Below, piece by piece: positions 35,139 through 45,350 of a stretch of DNA of 64,000 nt. The translations under genes and the position numbers were made by a program. The stretch comes from Takashimella koratensis (taxonomy: Eukaryota; Basidiomycota; Tremellomycetes; Trichosporonales; Tetragoniomycetaceae), in contig BCKT01000003.1 in assembly GCA_003116875.1 (NCBI GenBank), positions 747,143 to 811,142 of the forward strand, read 5' to 3'. A model generated the notes under the pieces. That model had not been told where the DNA came from. It was given only the letters and a program-made list of their open reading frames with translations, and made no database searches. The first letter of the stretch is position 1. Each line of letters starts with the position of its first letter.

Positions 35139-37789
35139 ATGTCTCAGCGGAAAGCGAGGACGAGCCTTAACCCTCCCCCGCCGCCTAGCTCCTCGGCGCC
35201 TTCGGGACGGCCAGGCGAGGGAGCGACTCTATCTCAGATTCAACAATTTGAAGATTGTACGTTGTCGTGGCCATGGTCGTTCTCTTCTCCGTCTTCGTTA
35301 CTAACCACTCGCCCTTCCTTAGTTCGACGACGACATGCAAAGCAAAACAGAGAGATTGTCAGGTGAGCTTTGGTTTGAGCATCATCCAACGGCTGTTTGT
35401 CTACAAGGGTTGAAGGACTCGTGAAGAAAGGATTGGATGATGAGCAAGGGAAGACCAAATAGCTAACGCTGTACGACTTTGACTCCTCGTAGCGAGAACA
35501 TCAACCGAAAAGCCATGATCAAAGACCTTCAAGATCAAGTATCGCAGATGCAAAACGAGTTGCTCGAGGTACACCGAGTGAACGCGATTCTTCGGGGTCA
35601 GTTGAAGCGTATGAGAAGGGACCAACAAAGAGTTATGGGTGCTGTAAGTTGACCTCTAAATCCACGTCCATTCCAACCCTTCCTCCTCTCTTATCTTCTT
35701 GGGACTGATCCTTCCTCCAGCCTACCCAACAAGCGCTCGACCAAATACTCTCCGCCGTCCCCGCTTTACGCATGCTCCGAGACACTCTCCTTTCCTCCTC
35801 CCCTACTCGCCCTTCCACTTCCTCTCGTCCTAAATCCGCTTCCGTCCGGCTCTCTCGTCGCGAGAACCCCGTGGCCACCCGCCCTGCCGCCGCTCAAGCT
35901 GCCAGTGCCGGCCTCGGCGCACTCACCGAGGGCAGTGACTGCGGTTCCGAGTCTGATGTTGAGAGTCAAGTCGTCGTTGTCCTTCCCGTTCCTTCTAGCC
36001 CCACCGTCTCGGCGCCCGGAATCAGGATCACACGGTATATCCGAGAAGCCACGGCGTCTGTTTCACCTGCTTCGTCGTCGTCCCCGAGTCCAAGGAAGGT
36101 ACTGGTGCACAAGGCGAAACCGAACTCGCCAACGCCGAGGGTGCAGAAGTTGGCAGGGCAGAAGAGGAGACGAGAGAGCGGGATGTTAGCTGCGGGAACA
36201 ACGACAACCGCGCTAGTGGTTCCGCCGGCGGCGGAGGAAGGGGAGACCTCGTGGGACGAAGGAGCCGGGGTGACTATCTCCCCTGAGGACGCGGCGGAGT
36301 TGACAAGTGACAATGGGGAGGCATCATCAAGCGAACCATCGCCTGCCCTACTAGCGCCGCGAGCCAACCCCGCCCCGCCTCCCGCTCCCATCTCCAAGAC
36401 CGTCGCTGGTCGAGCCGTCGCGAGGAGTCGAATCAGTTTCACCCCCATCGTCAGATCCAAAGACGTAAAAGTCGCCCACCCGACTCTCCTCCTCCCCATC
36501 GAAGCGCCAAAGCCCGACGTCACCAACACCGTCGGAGAAGCCGAGGAAGGCGTTTCTGGCGTGATTGGAGCGTTAGCGAAACCCAGGTCGATCGAGCACC
36601 TTGACGCGGTGGCCGAAGAGGCTTCAACAGAGAGTGAGTAGTCGCACGGAGAGGACAGCTTCCTCTTCCAGAATGATTCATAATCTGGAGCTAACGGTCT
36701 TGGTTCAGCTTCAGCAGCCTCGTCTCGCCCTTCTACATCCAGTGCTGCCGCATTCTTGTTCTCGCCGGCATCATCAGTTGCGACTCTGGTAGATGACGAC
36801 GGGCGAAACCGCAGATCCCGGCGGAGCGTCAGTGTCAACTACAAAGAGCCGAGTCTGAACAAGTACGTGACGAATCTCTTTAAACAAGTTTAAACAAGTC
36901 TTTCATTGATGGACTAAGAGGCTGATACTAGTTCTTTAGGAAAATGCGCAAACCCGATGGAGTCGCGGTAGACGAAGCTCTGGGTGTAAAATCACGACAA
37001 AGCCTTGCACTTCTTGACCGACCTTCACCCTTCTCTCCATCGTCTTCTTCGTCCCTACCATCCTTACCCTCTTCTTCCTTGTCCTCTCTCTCCTCTCGAC
37101 CTGTCCCCGCTTCTGCCAACCCACCTACCTCACTCACTGCCGCCCTGTCGTCTGTCGTATCTGCCGCACCACCACCAGCGGTCTCACGAAGTACCGTACC
37201 GGCAGCTTCGGGAGTCCGACGGAAAAGCATATTACCGAAAACGTCGATCAAGGGAGATCAAGGTGGGCGAGGGGACGAGAGTGAAGATGAGGGTGATGAT
37301 GAGTTGCCGCGTGATGATGAGGAGGACGTGATAAGTGTGCGAGAAGAGAAAGGGAAAGGAAGGGAACGAGCGGTGCAGAACGGTTCGACAGGGACTATGG
37401 AGGTGATTGGATCCAAGTCGGTTACTCGGACAGTATCGCCGCCAACAACGGGACTACCGTCGACGTCGCTTTCAACTATCACAGCACCAACAGCAAGTTC
37501 TAGAGCCAAGACGGGTCCGAGACCATCTACCCGCCCAGCGCTACCTTCCTCCATCGCGGCATGGGACGCGTTCAAGGCTCCTGCTAAAGCAGGCACGACG
37601 ACAAGCGCAGGTGCAGGTGGGATAACAGGAAGGAGCGCGTTAGTTGATATTGCAGATAACAAGGTGACTCAGGTGATCAAGGGAACGAGGGACGCAGAGT
37701 CGATTTTGGAGAAACGGGGAACAATGGGGCAGGTGGGTGTAGAGACGGGAGTGGCGGCGAGGAGAGCAAGGCGGTCGATGGCGGTTTAA
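35139..37789 (+). CDS. SGO1: Shugoshin (centromeric cohesin protector)
   Basis: Six exons (35139-35256, 35323-35362, 35493-35643, 35721-36633, 36709-36862, 36940-37789) encode 741 residues. The N-terminal coiled coil contains QFEDFRRRHAKQNREIVSEN, followed by DLQDQVSQMQNELLEVHRVN and AILRGQLKRM. This is the shugoshin homodimer region that binds PP2A. The short basic C-terminal box RRSRRSVSVNYKEPSLNKKM, which binds phosphorylated histone H2A at centromeres, is split by an intron at 36862/36940. The rest is Ser/Pro/Thr-rich and poorly conserved, as is normal for this family. Shugoshin protects centromeric Rec8/Scc1 cohesin from separase and helps recruit the chromosomal passenger complex. The C-terminal box is followed by a further ~280 residues, longer than in model yeasts. 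The call rests on both conserved boxes occurring in order. Confidence 0.88.
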
Positions 37790-38402
37790 GCGGTGAGACC
37801 GGGAGATAGGAGACGAAGGATGGGAGATGAGAGAAAGAAGCAGAGTGGTGAAGCGTGCTGTTCATGATTTCGGGTTTGTTATAGTTGGATGGAGAGGAGT
37901 AGGAGCAGGTGAGGAAGGAAGTGCGGTTCGGTTAGGTTAATACTTGAGTCTGAGAGTGTTGTATATAATGACAGGTGATGATTTGGTGATACACACATGA
38001 ATGCGGGGGAACATTCGACCTCTACCTCTTATCGTGCCAAGAACGAGCCACCATGTACTTGGGCAAGCTTGTTCGTGAAAAACTTTGACAAGGTTTTGTC
38101 AAGGTTGCAGAGGTACTGTTACATTGGTTTTGCAAATTGAGCTATGGCGTGGAGGTAGGCCAGAGAGGAATGGGGTGTATGGGCGAGTGTACAAAGCTGA
38201 CTAGAGTGGAGTAGGTGGTTGGTCGAGGGTCGAGGTATGAGACTACTTGGTGTAATTTGACTTTTGACAAAGTGTGGATGAAGCACAGAATGGACGACGG
38301 ACAAGGATGATGACGATGGACCAGCATTTCTTTCATCGATATACGACGAGATCAAACGCCGCCTCCCATACCTTTTGTTAAATCCAACCAGATTAGCTTT
38401 CT
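37790..38402. other. Convergent 3' region, shugoshin/Get5-like
   Basis: This spacer holds the 3' UTRs of two convergent genes. It is A/G-rich at first, then AT-richer around 37,960-38,140. No gene is seen. Confidence 0.5.
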
Positions 38403-39805
38403 TCACTTTTCTTTCACTTTTATCGCAACACTCTCACACATCTCTATTCTCGACTTGTTTAACTCACCGCTAACACCCACGACGTCCCTGATCTTGGCTG
38501 CCTCGCCCGCACTCAGTCTCCCCTTGGCAGCGACGAGGAACAGATCCCACGCTGTATCCGCGTCATCTGCCGAACTGAATTCGTCGATACACAGCGCGTG
38601 AAGACGTTGCCAGAAGGTTGGGGAGGCGAGTGCGGTATGGAATGCCGCGGAGGAGATTTGAGGTTGAGGACCTGGGTTGTTGAGTTCCGTTGCGGTCAAT
38701 GGGAGTGCGGCGGTGGTCGTTCGGTCAGAGAGCTCGGTAGTGATTGTGAGCTCGGGAGGAGCGGGGTGCGCCCCGCCACTAGCACTGGCACCAGCACCAG
38801 CACCAGGTCCAGCAGCGGCAGTGGTGGTGGTGGTGGAGGTGGAGGTGGCTGAAGGAGTAGTGGTAGACGTAGACGCGGAAGCAGGCTTAGCCATGAGGTG
38901 AATCACAGCTCCATCAACAAGCTCGTACTCCACCAACAACCTTTCATCCGCCAACGCCTTGCCCTTCAATACGAGCCGTAAAGACCCAGCGTCCGGGAGC
39001 GACGCCCCAGAAGACGACGAGACGACTTGTTGTTTAAGGTCAAGGACGGAGATGGTAGGTGGGACAGTCAGGGGGATGGTGAGTGCCGGTTTGAGAGACT
39101 TGATCACGAGGGAGATGTTGTCTAGAGTCGGAGCAGAGGGGGGGGGGGGGGGAGCGAGAAGAAGAGAAACAGGAGAGAGTAGGGGAGAAGGAGGGTAGAG
39201 GATAGGGGAAGAAGAGGGGGAGGATGGTCAGTCAATGTATACGGTGGATTTGGATACTTGAGGAGAAGGAGAAGACGGAGAGGGATTGGGAATAATCGGA
39301 CTCTGGGCTCACCTTGCTGCGGCGCATCAACGTCCATCACATCAGGCGGCTCGGCAATGGGCACCTGTGACGTGTCAGCGGTCACTCTCTGTCGGCGGTG
39401 ACCGTCGCTCTCATCTTCGCCCAGCTTGGTCTCGCCTCCTCTCACTGTCTTCTCTCTCGACACCGGCACCATCGCTGTGTCCAACTTTGCCACCCCTCTC
39501 GCGCTTCTTCAACACCCAACGCGCGCTCTTACTCCTACTCTTCGCCTTCCCTCTTTCACTTGATACCCAATACCCATCGTCCACACCCACACTCACAACC
39601 CACTAACCCTCCACCCACCGCGACCCAATCCATCTCAGCCCAGCCCTTGACTTACCTGTACCACAGCCACCTTCCTTGGCCTGTCCTCAAGCGGGGTCGA
39701 ATAATCCGCCCTGTACTCGACGGGATGAGCACTGATACCCTCGGTATAACGCTTGACGAAAGCGCGTTCTTCGTTGATGCGTTCGCCCGAGATCGGTGTA
39801 TCCAT
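38403..39805 (-). CDS. GET5: Get5/Mdy2-like ubiquitin-domain protein
   Basis: Three minus-strand exons (39805-39656, 39364-39313, 39121-38403) join to 306 residues. The N-terminal part has AFVKRYTEGISAHPVEYRAD and YSTPLEDRPRKVAVV, resembling the Get4-binding N-domain of Get5. A ubiquitin-like domain follows: ISLVIKSLKPALTIPLTV, then SLRLVLKGKALADERLLVEY and LVDGAVIHLM. A Thr/Ser/Ala-rich linker leads to a C-terminal helical part (FWQRLHALCIDEFSSADDAD) that could be the dimerisation region. Get5 with Get4 and Sgt2 hands tail-anchored proteins to Get3 for ER insertion. The intron before exon 3 has a C15 polypyrimidine tract close to its acceptor. The last ~20 residues could instead be an unrecognised intron or UTR. 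The identification is by domain order, not by full-length comparison. Confidence 0.65.
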
Positions 39806-39971
39806 GGTGCGTGGGTGCTGGGGAGGAATGCGGGTGGCAGGCAAGAGCAGAGCGGTTGTGGATGGGGAGTGTGGGCCGGTGGAGTGAGTGGTGAATACAA
39901 GTGAGACGCGAGGAGGGAGGGAGTCAAGGGGGTGGTGCTCAAAGGATTGACAGAGACCAGTGACGGCGTGT

Positions 39972-40130
39972 ATACATCTTTAGCAATGACGTGGCATTAA
40001 CTGCAGGCTAATTTAATAGTGATATGGCCATTTCTGCAAGGATCTTGCAGAATCTGCAAGCTTCTCCCAGGAGCTCCGGACGGGGTCCCGGAATGCATTC
40101 AGAGGGTCCCAGTGGTGTCCTGGTTGTCAT
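39972..40130 (+). repeat. Left terminal inverted repeat (159 bp)
   Basis: Identical to the reverse complement of 40469-40627. It contains an imperfect internal repeat of CTGCAAG/CTTGCAG words. Each arm also opens a short frame starting MIWPFLQGSCRICK, which is a by-product of the repeat. Confidence 0.9.
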
Positions 40131-40186
40131 TCTTCAGCGTCCTGCATGCAGAACAGCCTCTTTCATTCATTCGAAAAAGGCCATTC

Positions 40187-40373
40187 GAGTCACGTGACTA
40201 GCTCGAATGCTAGATCTGAGTCACGTGACTAGCTCGAATGCTAGATCTGAGTCACATGACTAGCTCGAATGCAAGATCTGAGTCACGTGACTAGCTCGAA
40301 TGCTGGTATCCGAGTCACGTGATTAGTCCTCCGGCCACGTGGCTAGCTCGAATGCTTGCATTCGAGTCACGTG
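40187..40373 (+). repeat. Internal tandem array with TCACGTGA palindromes
   Basis: A 31-bp unit beginning GAGTCACGTGACTAGCTCGA is repeated almost exactly three to four times (40187, 40218, 40249, 40280) and then in degenerate form. CACGTG occurs at 40191, 40222, 40284, 40316, 40336 and 40368, with one variant CACATG at 40253. The 8-bp core is a canonical bHLH (Cbf1-type) binding sequence. Confidence 0.85.
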
Positions 40374-40468
40374 ATTCTGGTCGAATGCCAAAACTTCCAA
40401 AAGAGGTAATTTCCTTGTAGATGCTCGAACAACTTCAAGGAGACTGTCTGCATGCATGAAACTTTGGG

Positions 40469-40627
40469 ATGACAACCAGGACACCACTGGGACCCTCTGA
40501 ATGCATTCCGGGACCCCGTCCGGAGCTCCTGGGAGAAGCTTGCAGATTCTGCAAGATCCTTGCAGAAATGGCCATATCACTATTAAATTAGCCTGCAGTT
40601 AATGCCACGTCATTGCTAAAGATGTAT
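40469..40627 (-). repeat. Right terminal inverted repeat (159 bp)
   Basis: Exact reverse complement of the left arm (39972-40130). Beyond the arms the two sides share only short words such as CATGCAG. Confidence 0.9.
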
Positions 40628-40735
40628 TTTCTCCCAAAAGTTGAACCACGGCACTCGCTCAACATCTTAACACCTCAACATCCCAACAACTTACCTCTTT
40701 CTCGCTCACTTTCATCTAGACCTACACCTCCAAAC

Positions 40736-42024
40736 ATGGGCGCATCAACATCCAAGACTGCGCGAAAACTCCCAACGACCGTACCTACCGCTCAACGAGC
40801 GGCGCCTCGTCTCGCGCCTCGGCCGGAGGAACTGGCTCGCGCTCAGGCTGGAGAGGAGCCACAAGGCAAGGAAAGAGCCGCACCGATGTGGTATGGCAGT
40901 GAAGAGGGAAAGGCGTCGACACCGACTCCTTCGTCAGCAAGAGGGACTGATTCAGGAAGAGCCGGCGGTCCCTCGTTTAGTGGAGAGAAGGATGAAGGTG
41001 AGTGTGCGGAAAGTAGGTGAGAGGGAATGGGCAGGAGAGAGGGAGAGAGGCGGCGTTGGTGTGGTGAGGAAGGTACGGAGCGATGGAGAGAGATGAAGGA
41101 GAGAGACGGGGATGGTAAGGTGTGAAGGCGGGATATGGTACGCGAGAAGGGTTACAGAGAAAGGAGGAAGAGGTAGAGAGACTGGGATACGGAGGGATGA
41201 CGAGAAAGGGAGGATGCGGAGAGAGATGATGGCATCGTCCGAGTAGGAAGAAGCAGCCGAGAGGCCTTGGGCGCTAAAATGGTGGTCAAAGTATATCATG
41301 CTTACCGGACACAGCTATCATGAGAGACGCGGTCGACCCACAGTTTATGGCGAATTTGTCACAACTTGGTCAAGTTAGCATCCACGATGCTGGGAAGTTT
41401 GTTCAACCTGTGAGTTGGGTCTTGGTCTTGATTGGACGAGAACTTCCCTATCATTCCTTCTACCCTTCCTCTTCTCTTCCTCTCTTCTTCTTCACCGTGC
41501 TTCTTTTCTCCCAATCGCTGACCTCTTTCAGTCATCTCTCGCCCAACGAACCCTCGACGCCCGCCGTGCGGACTTGACCACACCCTCTTCCATCCCTCCA
41601 GCCGGTTACACGACCGCTCCTCTTCTCTCGTCCCTCCTTGACGCGTTGAAAACTACACCAGAGGGATCCAAGGAATATAAGAAGTTGTGTGAACGGTATG
41701 GGTTGGAAGAAGGGAAGGTGAAGAGGTTGAAGGGGTGGGTGAATAGTGTTAGTGTAGGCGAGGAGGAAACGAGGGTAGAGGAAGGGAATCAGGTGACGGA
41801 ACTTAAGGTGAGTAGGTCGTTGGGAGATGAGGAGATGAGATAGGAGAGGATGAGAGAAGGGAGAAGAGAGAGAGCCGAATAAAGGTGGTGGGCGGAGAGA
41901 GGTGGTGAGAGCAGGAAGTGAATGAATCTTTGGGAGAGGGAAGAAAATAGTATCTGCATGAGAATTTGGAGCTGACACAGTTATCTAGGCGATCTGGGTC
42001 GACTCACCACAGGGGAAACGGTAG
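40736..42024 (+). CDS. Conserved hypothetical protein with N-myristoylation motif
   Basis: Four exons (40736-40997, 41315-41409, 41532-41807, 41989-42024) encode 222 residues. The N-terminus MGASTSKTARKL fits an N-myristoylation signal (Gly2, Ser6) followed by basic residues. A disordered Ala/Pro/Arg-rich part (to about residue 85) leads to a conserved-looking core: DPQFMANLSQLGQVSIHD, then a helix, and a helix-turn-helix-like stretch YKKLCERYGLEEGKVKRLKG. The protein ends AIWVDSPQGKR. Ascomycetes have similar small MGxxxS proteins with a C-terminal helix-turn-helix-like segment and no assigned function, which is my basis for calling it conserved (from memory, not verified). The right end of the foldback element lies 109 nt upstream of the ATG, so its core promoter may lie within the element. 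Confidence 0.7.
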
Positions 42025-42896
42025 TAGTATCAGGAAGTAGGCGACGGTATGCGACGAGGCGAGCGAGGCGGACAGGTGATGAAGAGGACAAGCAACGAGA
42101 AGATGAAGTGGTACGCGAAGTGGGGCGATATCTCGTGATGGAGGTGTCTCCGGTCCGGAAAGAACGGAAGAAGGAAGAAAGGAAGGCTAGGAGCCGAGCG
42201 CGGCTGCGGATCTAGACAAAACCCGTCCCTCGTGCATCAATGCATGAACACAAGCTTTCATTCCCGAGATCACCACCGAGCAGTCGGGAGTATATGTTGT
42301 GACCCACCCCAAAGGTGGGAGACGCCACGTAAGGTTCAAGGTTTGGATGCCAAGAAAACAATTTGTCCATGCACAGTTATAATTAGCGAGAAATTATAGG
42401 TAGAGAGTCTATGGGCACAAAACTAGGCGCTACAGAGAACGAGGGGAAGGTAGACAAGAGGTGGGAGTTGGGAAGTGGGGAGGACAAGTATGGACGAAAA
42501 GGTGGAGAATATGGAGGACAAGGACGGGGAGACCATGGAAGACAAGTATGGTGGTGAAGAAGGACACTATAGTGGAAGACAAGGTTCGTTCGACAAGTTC
42601 TGACAAGGACGGAGAGTGACGCGTAGGTCACGAGCAGATAAGGGTACAACAAGAGTGTGATGGACGAGAGAAGGAGGGAGAAGGAAGAGGAGATAGAGGG
42701 GGAGGAGAGGGATGAGGAGGAAGGATATGAGGAAAGAGGTAGAAGGTAGAGGATGGGGGTAAAGAGACGAGATGGGGGAGGAGGTGGGAGATGTGAAGAT
42801 GGGGGATGAGGAAGGAGGAAGGAGATGATGGAAGTGGTTGAGGTGGAGAGATGAGGTCGATAAGGCTGATGAGGGAGGAGTCTCATTGAGTGAGAA
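42025..42896. other. Intergenic, purine-rich 3' region
   Basis: This A/G-rich stretch lies between two convergent genes. The minus-strand frame crossing it (42383-43060) is a low-complexity Ser/Pro/Leu translation of purine-rich DNA and is not supported as a gene. Confidence 0.5.
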
Positions 42897-43751
42897 TCAA
42901 CGAACGAAGGGGAGGATGGTCTCGAGCAGGGCCCTCCACAGCCCCCTCCTGGCACGCCCACGCGTAGTGTCGACAACCTCGACCTCGACCTCGACCTCGC
43001 CCTCGCCTTTGTCCTCCTCGACCGCGTCCACAGCCTCGTAGGGCTGGAACATGCCGGCATGGTACCCGGACTCCTCGACCACTTTCACCTCTTCGTAGGG
43101 TACGAACGAGGAGGGATCGTACCCATTGTCCTCCATGGCTGCCGCCAATTTCTTGGCACGGTTGGCTCGGTACTTTTTCCTGTTTTGGGATACTGTGAGC
43201 TGACGCTCGCGCACGTCGTAAGGCTTGTGGTGGGAAAGAGGGTACTTGGGCTGGGTGGGCCCGGTGAACCCGGTGATCCCAGTGGTTTCGGTGGCGTCCA
43301 CGGCTTGGATGATCAGGGTGGTCTGAGTCTGGGTGGGGTAGGTAGGGTTGTTTACCTTTGCCACTTTGTACGGGACGAATTTGTGGAAGTCGATGATCGG
43401 GGTCTCCATGGCTTCCTTGAGCTTTTGAGCTCGCTCTTCCCATGCCAGTAGCGCCTCTTGGCGCTTAGCTGCCTTGCGAGCCTTGCTCGCTGCCGCCAGG
43501 TACGGCTTGCGAAGCCACTTGGCATAGTGAGCAGCCTCGTGGTGATTGAGGCGGTCCTTCTGGGTATTCTTCCAGCTAGGGACGTAATCAACGGAGACTT
43601 GGGCAGTCTCGACGCCGTGGATTATGAGGCCGGGGACCTGAGAGTCGGCCCGGACGGGGACAAGGACCCATTTCCCGCCGGCGGGCGGGTTGGCTGAGAA
43701 CTCTGCCCAGTCGGACCGCTTGGAGACGGTGGTAAGAAAGTACTTTGGCAT
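42897..43751 (-). CDS. Orphan protein with three FxPYxxVxxV repeats
   Basis: A single minus-strand exon from the ATG at 43751 gives 284 residues beginning MPKYFLTTVSKRSDWAEFSA. The middle contains a basic helix (YAKWLRKPYLAAASKARKAA). Three short repeats follow: FHKFVPYKVAKV, PSSFVPYEEVKVVE and AGMFQPYEAVDAVE. The C-terminus has an acidic Glu-Val run, then a basic helix (RGRARRGLWRALLETILPFV). The frame stays open upstream, but that part translates a G-rich microsatellite as His-Pro repeats and is excluded. No signal peptide or known domain is seen. The internal repeats suggest a peptide-ligand or scaffold role, which is speculative. Confidence 0.6.
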   Translation of the reverse strand: MPKYFLTTVSKRSDWAEFSANPPAGGKWVLVPVRADSQVPGLIIHGVETAQVSVDYVPSWKNTQKDRLNHHEAAHYAKWLRKPYLAAASKARKAAKRQEALLAWEERAQKLKEAMETPIIDFHKFVPYKVAKVNNPTYPTQTQTTLIIQAVDATETTGITGFTGPTQPKYPLSHHKPYDVRERQLTVSQNRKKYRANRAKKLAAAMEDNGYDPSSFVPYEEVKVVEESGYHAGMFQPYEAVDAVEEDKGEGEVEVEVEVVDTTRGRARRGLWRALLETILPFVR

Positions 43752-43839
43752 TCTGCTCGGATGCAGGTGGTCGCTGTGGGTGGTAAGGTGTGAGCGTGCC
43801 TGGTAATGGATGTGGATGTGGGTGGGCGGGGGTGCGGTC

Positions 43840-43910
43840 GGGTGGAAGTGGCTGTGAGGGTGTGGGTGTGGGTGCGGGTGTGGGTGCGGGTGAGGGTATG
43901 GGTGGATATG
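43840..43910 (+). repeat. G-rich (GGGTGT/GGGTGC)n microsatellite
   Basis: The plus strand carries about ten GGG runs at 3-nt spacing (GTGGGTGTGGGTGCGGGTGT pattern), immediately upstream of the ATG of the minus-strand orphan gene. The pattern fits G-quadruplex folding on the plus strand, i.e. the non-template strand relative to a plus-reading transcript. Confidence 0.75.
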
Positions 43911-45166
43911 GCTGGTGGGTGGATGTGGTAGGACGTGGAGGAGGTGGGTCGCCGTGGATGCGCCCGTGTGGCTGTGGGAGGTGGTAGGAGGTGGTGGATG
44001 GATGGATGGAGGAGAACCAGGAGTAACGACGAGGAACGACGGGTGGACAAGGATGGACGATGGTACGTTCGCTGGGTTTCGCACGGTCTTGCTTGTGCTC
44101 CTGGGTGGGCGAGGGTGGACAGAGGCGGTGTGGTACCGTTTGTGGGGTTTCTCTCGATGAGGGTGCTGTTTTTCTTGGAGTGCTGGGTCGAGGTTGATGC
44201 GAGGTGTGTTTTGGTGCGGTTTTTGTGGTGTTAAGGAGTGATTTGGAGGTGGATGCGATGTTAGAACGTTTTGGAGTGTCGTGAATGAGAGAGAGTGAGG
44301 AAGAGAAAGAAAGATGAAGAGATGAGAAGACGAGCAGGGTAGATGTATGTCGTCTAGAGCCCCAAGTCCAGGCTCCGGAAGGGCCGGGGGAGGCGGGCGG
44401 TGGAGTCAACAGAGCACCGCCCTCAGCGCAATAAGGTTTGAACAATCACTCTTGACGAGAAAAGACAGGTTGGGTGGGGACGTGATGTAGCGTTAACCAC
44501 GCAAGATGACCCCTACATTCTCGGTATCAATCGAAAGCTACGGACCAGAGGAAGGTACAAATTTTTTTTCTTCAGAGCGAGGAGACAAAGTTTCGTCGAG
44601 AACGAGGATGAGGAAGGTGAAGGGGTTTTGGAAGCCGATGGGAGTTGTGAAAAGAGAAAATTTTCGATATTTTCTCCCATCGACAATAAAGAACGATATG
44701 AGGAAAGAGATGTGAAGGAATATACGAGAAGAATGGGATCTTTACAAAGAGCGTGACGAGACGAACAAGCAATGGGTATCCTCCTTCCCGAGTGCCTTTG
44801 GTAGTGTCGAAGAATGATCGACAAATGATCAGTGTGGTAGATGACGCAAAACCCCACTGTTATTAAATTTCACGGACCTTCCTTTGGCTCATTTTTGGCC
44901 GGTGGAACCGCATCAAAACATTCTCTCATCTCCAAATCAGTTCTCCATACTTTTCTCAGGTATACAACAGTGTCTCCCCGGTCTTAGCTGGGTATCAGGG
45001 GGTTGTAGGATGGTGAAAGAGAGGGCTCGGGGGGTTTACAGAACCTCTCAGAAGGTTGTCAATTACAGTTGCACTGTCGAGGAAAAGGTTTGGCAAGTTA
45101 AAGTTTGGAAGAAGGTGACGGCAGTGACATGGACCCCATCCCAGCCCCCTGCTTCCACAGCGAGGA
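43911..45166. other. Intergenic region between two orphan genes
   Basis: This stretch of about 1.2 kb separates two divergently transcribed orphans. The minus-strand C/T-rich half (43,950-44,450) should be the leader of the 42897-43751 gene. Around 44,480-44,860 the sequence is AT-richer with no coding frame. Nothing else is recognised. Confidence 0.45.
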
Positions 45167-45174
45167 GGTATATA
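45167..45174 (+). promoter_or_regulatory. TATA box of the gene at 45351
   Basis: GTATATAA precedes a C/T-rich leader that contains a C14 tract (45287-45300). The ATG at 45351 is about 180 nt downstream. Confidence 0.5.
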
Positions 45175-45350
45175 ACCCCTCTCAGCGGCAAATATTCATC
45201 CTCTTCTTCACTCTCTCTCACTTACTCCAACTCGTCCCATCCCAAACACCCCAACGCTCCAAAACCCACCAACTCCAAGCTAACCACCCCCCCCCCCCCC
45301 TCCCCCCGTCCTCCCCCCAAACCTATAGAACACGTAGTTCTATAGTCAAA

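Larger units (their letters stand above)
39972..40627. mobile_element. Foldback/MITE-like non-autonomous transposon with 159-bp perfect inverted repeats
   Basis: The sequence from 39972 rightwards is identical to the reverse complement from 40627 leftwards over 159 bp. The interior of about 340 bp carries a tandem repeat array and no transposase. Termini read ATACATCTTTAGC; if the element proper starts at CATC (39975) and ends at GATG (40624), it is flanked by TA on both sides, as for Tc1/mariner-type insertions. No other target duplication is obvious. Perfect arms imply recent insertion or gene conversion. The element sits in the divergent promoter between the Get5-like gene (167 nt from its ATG) and the gene starting at 40736 (109 nt from its ATG). 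Confidence 0.85.

Noticed and set aside
40187..40373. CRISPR-like array
   Set aside because: The 31-bp units are contiguous with no unique spacers, and the genome is eukaryotic; it is a tandem repeat inside a transposon.
40019..40580. Two short frames with identical N-termini (MIWPFLQGSCRICK...) facing each other
   Set aside because: They are the same inverted arm read from both ends. Neither has a promoter, stop-independent conservation or family match.
42383..43060. 225-codon minus-strand frame downstream of the FxPY-repeat gene
   Set aside because: Low-complexity Ser/Leu/Pro translation of purine-rich 3' DNA, overlapping the end of the better-supported gene.
43752..44084. N-terminal extension of the 42897-43751 gene with His-Pro repeats
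   Set aside because: It is a translation of the G-rich microsatellite, and the start at MPKYFL marks the change to normal protein composition.
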